NCBI GenBank assembly: GCA_023953845.1
Contig: JAMLJC010000001.1
Coordinates: forward strand, 1,054,001-1,118,000
From: Rhizobiaceae bacterium
GTDB taxonomy: Bacteria > Pseudomonadota > Alphaproteobacteria > Rhizobiales > Rhizobiaceae
Reading direction: 5' to 3'
Length of the DNA: 64,000 nt
Part shown: positions 59,054 to 64,000 of the stretch, piece after piece
How the letters are laid out: each line of letters begins with the position of its first letter
How positions within the stretch are numbered: the first letter of the stretch is position 1
Position numbers and translations under genes: made by a program
Notes under the pieces: model-generated
The model's input: the letters and a program-made list of their open reading frames with translations, nothing else
Database searches by the model: none
Told to the model about the DNA's origin: nothing

Positions 59054-62000
59054 CACGCCACCTCCCGATCCGAGATGCGCGCCACCGGGTAGGTATCGAG
59101 CAGTTTCGCCAGCACCGTGGGACCGGCGGCGTCGACGGGGACGAAGAAGCGCAGCTTCCACGAGATGATCTCGGTGAAGAGGCCATAGGCGCGCAGGCGC
59201 TCGCGCATCGCCTCGGTGAACCCCGAAAGTTCGATGCGATTGGCGCCCATGACGCGGACGCGGCGAAGCTGAAGACCTTCGGCGAGGTCGAGGATGGTCC
59301 GCCCGTCGATTAGCGCGGCATAGGCGTCATCGGCGGACAGACTGGAGACGCCGGATTCCGCTGCATTCGCCGCCCACGCGGGCGACACCCGCCGTCCGAT
59401 GATGCGTTCGCCGTCATCGGTCTGGAGCCGATAGACCCGCGTCGACTCGTTCGGCAGGCGCTTCCAGACCGGCAGAAGCAGGCCGGCGACGATGTGCAGC
59501 GTGCTCTCGGTGAAGGCCGGCACGTCATCGAGTTCGCGCGTCCATGCCAGCGCGAAAGTATCTCGGTCGACTTCTTCCCAGTGGCTGTCAGCCATCATCT
59601 TGAACGAGGCGTGATGGTGCTCCATCGGCCGGATCAGCCGGACGCGACGTTCGATCTCGCCGTCGTCGAGCATCAGCGAGGGCGCCGGAACCTGCACCGC
59701 GGCGCGGCCCGATTTGGCGTTGACCAGTAGCTTGCCGTGATCGGCATCGACATAGGCCAGCGCATCGTCGAGCGTCATCGGCCGGTTGCGGCGCTTCTCG
59801 GCGATGGTGAGCAGCCGGGTTTCGGCGCCGGTCGTGGGATGCGTGTAGATCGTCTTGCGGTCGGTGACGGTGAAGCTTTCGGCCGTCAACGTCTCCAGCC
59901 CGACGTCATAGACGCCGCTGGCGATCGCGCCCTGCACCTTGGCGTCGAGCAATTGCTCGAAGGCGGTGAAGAGGATGCCCTGAAGCTCGATGGTCAGCGC
60001 CAACAGGCGATTGAGGAAGGTGGTGATCGGCGGCAACTCGTCCTTGACGCCATTGGTGTCCATCAACTTCAGGCCGGTCGCGCTCTCGAAGCGTTGAAGC
60101 GAGCAACCGTCGATCTTGCCGCGCACGATCAGCAGATAGAGCTGGCGTAGCGCATCGCGGGCGTATGGCGATTCCAGATTGTCCTCGGGCCGGAACAGGC
60201 CCTGGCCGCCGGTCTGCCGCTGTCCGCGCGTGATGGCGCCCAGCGTGTCCAGCCGCCGGGCGATGGTCGAGAGAAAACGCTTCTCCGCCTTCACGTCGGT
60301 AGCGATCGGTCGGAACAGCGGCGGCTGCGCCTGGTTGGTGCGGTTGGTGCGCCCCAGGCCCTGAATGGCGGCGTCGGCCTTCCAGCCCGGTTCGAGCAGG
60401 TAGTGGATGCGCAGACGCTGGTTCTTCGCCGACAGGTCCGCGTGATAGCTACGGCCCGTGCCGCCGGCGTCAGAGAAGACGAGGATGCGCTTTGCATCAT
60501 CCATGAAGGCGGCGGTTTCGGCGAGATTGGCGGAGGGCGCGCGGTTCTCCACGGCAAGGCGGTCGCCGACGCCGCCCGCGCCGGACTTGCGCACGATACG
60601 GCGTGAGCGCCCCGTCACTTCGGCCACCATGTCGGTTCCGAACCGCTGTACGATCTGGTCGAGCGCGCCGGGCACGGGTGGCAGCGATGCAAGGCGCTCG
60701 ATCAGCTCGTCGCGGCGGGCGACGGCTTCGCGGCTTTCGACGGGCTGGCCATCGCGGAAGACCGGCCGCGACGACAGATTGCCCTCGGCGTCGGTGAAGG
60801 GTTCATAGAGTTGGGTGGGGAAGCTGTGCGCCAGATAGTCGAGCACATATTCCCGAGGAGTGATGTCGACGCGGACGTCGTTCCATTCCTCGGTGGGGAT
60901 GTCCGCCAAACGGCGCTCCATCAGCGCTTCGCCGGTCGAGACGATCTGAATGACGGCGGCATGGCCTTCCTCCATGTCGCGCTCAATGGAGCGGATCAGC
61001 GTCGGCGTCTTCATGCTGGTGAGGAGATGGCCGAAGAAGCGCTGCTTGGTCGACTCGAAGGCCGAGCGGGCAGCGGATTTGGCCTGCCGGTTCAGCGTGC
61101 CGTCGCTGCCGGTGATATTGGCGGCTTCCATCGCCGCGTCGAGATGATTGTGAATGATCGAGAACGCCCCGGCATAGGCGTCGTAGATGCGGCGCTGTTC
61201 ATCGGTCAGCGCGTGCTCGACCAGCTCGTATTCCACGCCGTCATAGGAGAGCGAACGCGAGGTGTAGAGGCCGAGCGAACGCAGATCGCGCGCCAGCACC
61301 TCCATCGCCGCGACGCCGCCATCCTCGATGGCTTCGACGAACTCGGCACGGGTGGCGAAGGGAGTGACGACCGATGCCTGCAAGGCACAAATCGCTCCAG
61401 TGGAGCGATTTGAGGAAGGAACGCCCCGAGCCTCCGGCGAGGGGCCTGAGCCGCCCCACAGGCCGAGCCGTTGCGCATAGGCGAGATTGTGAACCGTGGT
61501 GGCGCCGGTCGCCGAGACATAGACGACGCGGGCGTCGGGCAGCGCATGTTGCAGGCGAAGGCCTGCGCGCCCCTGTTGCGAGGGGGCGACGTCGCCGCGT
61601 TCGCTTTTTCCGCCGCCGGCGTTCTGCATGGCATGGCTTTCGTCGAAAATGAGCACCCCGTCGAAATCGGAGCCCAACCAATCGACGATTTGCCGAACGC
61701 GCGAAACCTTCTCGCCACGCTCGTCGGAGCGCAGCGTGGCGTAGGTTGCAAATAGGACGCCTTCGGTGAGCACGATCGGCTTGCCCTGCGGGAAACGTGA
61801 CAGCGGCGTCACCAGCAAACGCTCCATGCCGAGCGCCGACCAGTCGCGTTGCGCATCCTCGATCAGCTTGTCGGACTTGCTGATCCACACGGCCTTGCGG
61901 CGACCCTGCATCCAGTTGTCGAGGATGATGCCGGCGGACTGGCGGCCCTTGCCGGCGCCGGTGCCATCGCCGAGCATGAAGCCACGGCGGAATCGGACGG

Positions 62001-63465
62001 TGTTCGAGGCGTCGGCGGGCGCGGCGCTCACGCTGTCCCAGGTCTCATCGACCGTCCACGATCCGGCGAGATGGTCGCCATGCGCTTCGCCGGCATAGAT
62101 GACGGTTTCGAGCTGGGCGTCGGAGAGCAGAGCCCGGATGTTTGTCGGCAGCATTGGCCGATAGCTCGGCTTGGGCGGCGCGACGCTCGCCATCGCCGCC
62201 GATTGCACCAGCTTGGTGGGGTGGCCCTGAGAACCGGGAATACGGATCGACTGCAATCCGTATTCCTCATAGATCGCCTCAGTCAGGTGCGCGCCCTCGG
62301 GCGGCGTCCAGTCCACGATGTCGTAGGCGAGCGGAATACCCTCGGGATCAACGACGCCGGAGGCAGTCGGGCGAGCCATCGTCGTGCGGGCGAGAGTGCC
62401 CCGCACCGTTTTCGGCGGAGCGGCGGAAATAGGCGCCGCATTGGCGGGCAGCGTGACAGGCAGGCGCGCGGACACATGCGTCCCGATCCAGTCGAGCAGC
62501 GTCGCGGCATCGGGCGCCATGCCTGGTGAGGCCGGGAACGTCGTCGGATCATCGGCGGGCAGCTTGTCGATAACCGTCAGGCGCGTCGGAAAGGTCGTCC
62601 CATGCTTGGCATAGACCGCGCCGGCGATGGCGGCGCTGAACACGATGCGTCCGCGCTCCTGCAAGCGGACGAAGGCGTCACGCCAGTCGGGCATATCGGG
62701 ACCAACATTGGCGCCGGTGATGGCGACAAGTCGGCCGCCAGGCGCGAGCCGGTTCAGCGCTGAGGCGATATGGCGGAAGCCGGCGTCCTGCACGCGACCC
62801 GCGACATGCGCCATCGCCGAGAACGGCGGGTTCATCAGCACGACGCTGGGAACCGTGGCCAGATCGAGATGATCGTCGATCTGCGCCGCGTCGAAGCGGG
62901 TGACGGGAATGGCCGGAAAGAGGAAAGAAAGCAGGTCGGCGCGCGTGTCGGCCAGTTCGTTGAGGATCAGCGAACCGCCGGTTGTCGCCGCCAGGATGGC
63001 GAGCAGGCCCGTGCCGGCCGAGGGTTCCAGAACGCGGTCGGCAGGCGTGATCGCCGCCGCCGTCAGTGCGGCGAGGCCCAGCGGCAGCGGCGTCGAAAAT
63101 TGCTGGAGCGCCTGGCTTTCCTCGGAGCGGCGGGTGTGCGTCGGCAGGAGGGCCAGCACCTTCCCCAGCACGGAAAGGCGTGCAGCCGGAGAAGCGGTTT
63201 TGCGGAACAGCGCTTTTCCGTATTTGCGCAGGAACAGGACGGTCGCGACCTCGCACGCCTCGTAGGCCGCTTTCCAATCCCAGGCGCCCGATGCGTCGGA
63301 CGCGCCGAACGCGGTTTCCATCGCGCGGCGCAGGATCGCGACATCGATCTGTGCGCCGCGTTCGAGATGAGGAAGCAGCCGTTCGGCAGCGGCGAGAATC
63401 CCCGACGACGGGGCGAGCAGACGCGACGTGGCCGGCGCGGCGGCCACGGTAGACAGGATGTTCAT
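59053..63465 (-). CDS. Strawberry-notch family methylase-helicase
   Basis: A 1470-residue fusion. A DNA N6-adenine methyltransferase-like domain (about residues 120-330) has LEPSAGTGLLAI and the catalytic VVLMNPPFSAM. It is followed by a strawberry-notch helicase: Walker A GDGTGAGKGRQSAGI near residue 505, DExH box LIFDESHAMQN near 615, and a helicase C-terminal half with FSDAGGTGRSYHADLSAKNQRLRIHYLLEPGWKADAAIQGLGRTNR. It is typical of alphaproteobacterial ICEs and is proposed to modify or protect incoming DNA. An in-frame palindromic insertion adds about 30 residues after GLWGG. The ATG at 63465 starts the conserved protein and has GAGG upstream. Confidence 0.92.
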   Translation of the reverse strand: MNILSTVAAAPATSRLLAPSSGILAAAERLLPHLERGAQIDVAILRRAMETAFGASDASGAWDWKAAYEACEVATVLFLRKYGKALFRKTASPAARLSVLGKVLALLPTHTRRSEESQALQQFSTPLPLGLAALTAAAITPADRVLEPSAGTGLLAILAATTGGSLILNELADTRADLLSFLFPAIPVTRFDAAQIDDHLDLATVPSVVLMNPPFSAMAHVAGRVQDAGFRHIASALNRLAPGGRLVAITGANVGPDMPDWRDAFVRLQERGRIVFSAAIAGAVYAKHGTTFPTRLTVIDKLPADDPTTFPASPGMAPDAATLLDWIGTHVSARLPVTLPANAAPISAAPPKTVRGTLARTTMARPTASGVVDPEGIPLAYDIVDWTPPEGAHLTEAIYEEYGLQSIRIPGSQGHPTKLVQSAAMASVAPPKPSYRPMLPTNIRALLSDAQLETVIYAGEAHGDHLAGSWTVDETWDSVSAAPADASNTVRFRRGFMLGDGTGAGKGRQSAGIILDNWMQGRRKAVWISKSDKLIEDAQRDWSALGMERLLVTPLSRFPQGKPIVLTEGVLFATYATLRSDERGEKVSRVRQIVDWLGSDFDGVLIFDESHAMQNAGGGKSERGDVAPSQQGRAGLRLQHALPDARVVYVSATGATTVHNLAYAQRLGLWGGSGPSPEARGVPSSNRSTGAICALQASVVTPFATRAEFVEAIEDGGVAAMEVLARDLRSLGLYTSRSLSYDGVEYELVEHALTDEQRRIYDAYAGAFSIIHNHLDAAMEAANITGSDGTLNRQAKSAARSAFESTKQRFFGHLLTSMKTPTLIRSIERDMEEGHAAVIQIVSTGEALMERRLADIPTEEWNDVRVDITPREYVLDYLAHSFPTQLYEPFTDAEGNLSSRPVFRDGQPVESREAVARRDELIERLASLPPVPGALDQIVQRFGTDMVAEVTGRSRRIVRKSGAGGVGDRLAVENRAPSANLAETAAFMDDAKRILVFSDAGGTGRSYHADLSAKNQRLRIHYLLEPGWKADAAIQGLGRTNRTNQAQPPLFRPIATDVKAEKRFLSTIARRLDTLGAITRGQRQTGGQGLFRPEDNLESPYARDALRQLYLLIVRGKIDGCSLQRFESATGLKLMDTNGVKDELPPITTFLNRLLALTIELQGILFTAFEQLLDAKVQGAIASGVYDVGLETLTAESFTVTDRKTIYTHPTTGAETRLLTIAEKRRNRPMTLDDALAYVDADHGKLLVNAKSGRAAVQVPAPSLMLDDGEIERRVRLIRPMEHHHASFKMMADSHWEEVDRDTFALAWTRELDDVPAFTESTLHIVAGLLLPVWKRLPNESTRVYRLQTDDGERIIGRRVSPAWAANAAESGVSSLSADDAYAALIDGRTILDLAEGLQLRRVRVMGANRIELSGFTEAMRERLRAYGLFTEIISWKLRFFVPVDAAGPTVLAKLLDTYPVARISDREVA
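61388..61412. repeat. Palindromic sequence inserted in the strawberry-notch gene
   Basis: Perfect 12-bp arms CAAATCGCTCCA / TGGAGCGATTTG around a single G, with a second GC-rich inverted repeat at about 61422-61444. It encodes the extra peptide SGPSPEARGVPSSNRSTGAIC in frame. Confidence 0.65.
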
Positions 63466-63575
63466 GGGATGAAGCCTCGGAGAGCGGAACTGGACAAGCC
63501 CGCGCGCCGCTCTCTCTCGACCGCCCGGACTCACCCCGTCCCGGCGGCCCTCTCACTCTCAAAGACCGGACATGA

Positions 63576-63608
63576 GAAAAGCGCCCGACCGCGAGGTGGG
63601 CGCTTTTC
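63576..63608. terminator. Bidirectional terminator
   Basis: Perfect 11-bp arms GAAAAGCGCCC/GGGCGCTTTTC with an 11-nt loop. A run of four Ts ends the stem on either strand. It closes the minus-strand frame ending at 63615. Confidence 0.75.
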
Positions 63609-63614
63609 AGAGGA

Positions 63615-63839
63615 TCAGTTCCAGTGTTCGTCCAAGATCTCGCCGGCGACGAGCGCGCGGGCTTTGCGTATCAGATCATCGCCGCAGATCGCTATGTGGC
63701 CGAAGAACCTCGCATGGGCGCCGTGCTCCCAATCGGCATAGGCGCAATGTTCGAGTAGCAAAAAGCCTAACGCTCGCTGCCGCCAGGCGTCGGCAATAGC
63801 GCGTATATTCGACCCGTTGCGGGCCTCCCCGAAGTGCAG
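63615..63839 (-). pseudogene. C-terminal part of an unrecognised protein, no start codon
   Basis: An open frame of about 74 codons ending DDLIRKARALVAGEILDEHWN-stop, with coherent protein-like composition (ADAWRQRALGFLLLEHCAYADWEHGAHARFFGHIA) and a terminator 7 bp downstream. A TGA lies at 63843-63845 and no ATG, GTG or TTG start exists after it. The gene is therefore 5'-truncated, frameshifted or uses CTG. Not recognised. Confidence 0.45.
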
Positions 63840-63874
63840 AAATCAAATTGTCTCTTGTAGCGCTTGGTCGCGCA

Positions 63875-64000
63875 CTATTTCCACCGTAGCCATTGAAGCG
63901 TCAAGTCCTCATGCGATCTGTCGTCCTCCCAACTCAGCGTCAGCCAGTTAGTAGAAGTAGGATAAGAGATCAGAAACCGGCCTGGTCGATATTTTGCGTC
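63875..64000 (-). CDS. C-terminal end of an unknown protein (cut by window edge)
   Basis: Open frame from the right edge, about 41 codons: DAKYRPGRFLISYPTSTNW, then LTLSWEDDRSHEDLTLQWLRWK and stop. Composition is protein-like and the strand agrees with the ICE genes, but it is too short to identify. Confidence 0.4.
   Translation of the reverse strand, partial: DAKYRPGRFLISYPTSTNWLTLSWEDDRSHEDLTLQWLRWK

Noticed and set aside
62770..63741. 323-codon plus-strand frame
   Set aside because: Antisense to the N-terminal methylase part of the strawberry-notch gene; no motifs.

Overview
The window looks like chromosomal DNA of a GC-rich alphaproteobacterium, most likely Hyphomicrobiales (Rhizobiales; Phyllobacteriaceae- or Rhizobiaceae-like). 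The reasons are the conserved run YbaK/ProX-like deacylase, CnoX-type thioredoxin, LON-domain protein and Trm112 protein (6.4 to 3.8 kb, minus strand), ribose/fructose-type sugar ABC genes with a single-domain ATPase, and an alphaproteobacterial trb conjugation system. All identifications come from reading the sequence; no database search was run.

Layout. (1) 1-6.4 kb, core chromosome: an enolase-superfamily sugar-acid enzyme and a three-gene sugar ABC importer on the plus strand, converging on the four-gene housekeeping run. (2) 6724-6798: tRNA-Gly(GCC), a plausible integration site, because everything to its right reads as accessory DNA. (3) 7.1-25.4 kb, a catabolic island: IclR regulator, SDR dehydrogenase, two-domain VOC dioxygenase-like protein, HyuA/HyuB hydantoinase/oxoprolinase pair, a five-gene branched-chain-amino-acid-type ABC importer, cupin, acyl-CoA ligase, thiolase, HpcH/HpaI aldolase, LysR regulator and a SAM methyltransferase. 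An IS110-family element of the IS1111 type sits between hyuB and the importer. The set suggests uptake, opening, CoA activation, thiolysis and aldol cleavage of an unidentified cyclic compound. (4) 25.5-63.8 kb, an ICE (integrative conjugative element) backbone resembling the Tn4371 family, essentially all on the minus strand. Read 5'->3' on that strand it runs: methylase-helicase of the strawberry-notch family, toprim protein, DUF2493, [IS copy 2], an orphan, an aromatic-acid-type efflux cargo operon with MarR, DUF736, XRE, DUF2285-type genes, excisionase-like HTH, RepA, ParA, RHH, DUF2840, TraF peptidase, DUF736, lytic transglycosylase, oriT candidate, VirD2-like relaxase, TraG/VirD4, CopG-type RHH, a 1123-residue cargo protein, then trbBCDEJKLFGI and DUF2274. 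No integrase is in the window, so the far end of the element lies beyond 64 kb or has been lost.

Most unusual features: the 1123-residue protein with a PLD-like segment inserted between traG and trbB; two apparently identical 1359-bp IS1111-type copies about 41 kb apart, each with a roughly 235-nt 3' region where a guide (bridge/seek) RNA is expected; an iteron/DnaA-box/AT-rich cluster embedded inside repA; a perfect 10-bp inverted repeat beside the relaxase gene; a one-base frameshift splitting a DUF6499-DUF2285 regulator; and a palindromic in-frame insertion inside the strawberry-notch gene.
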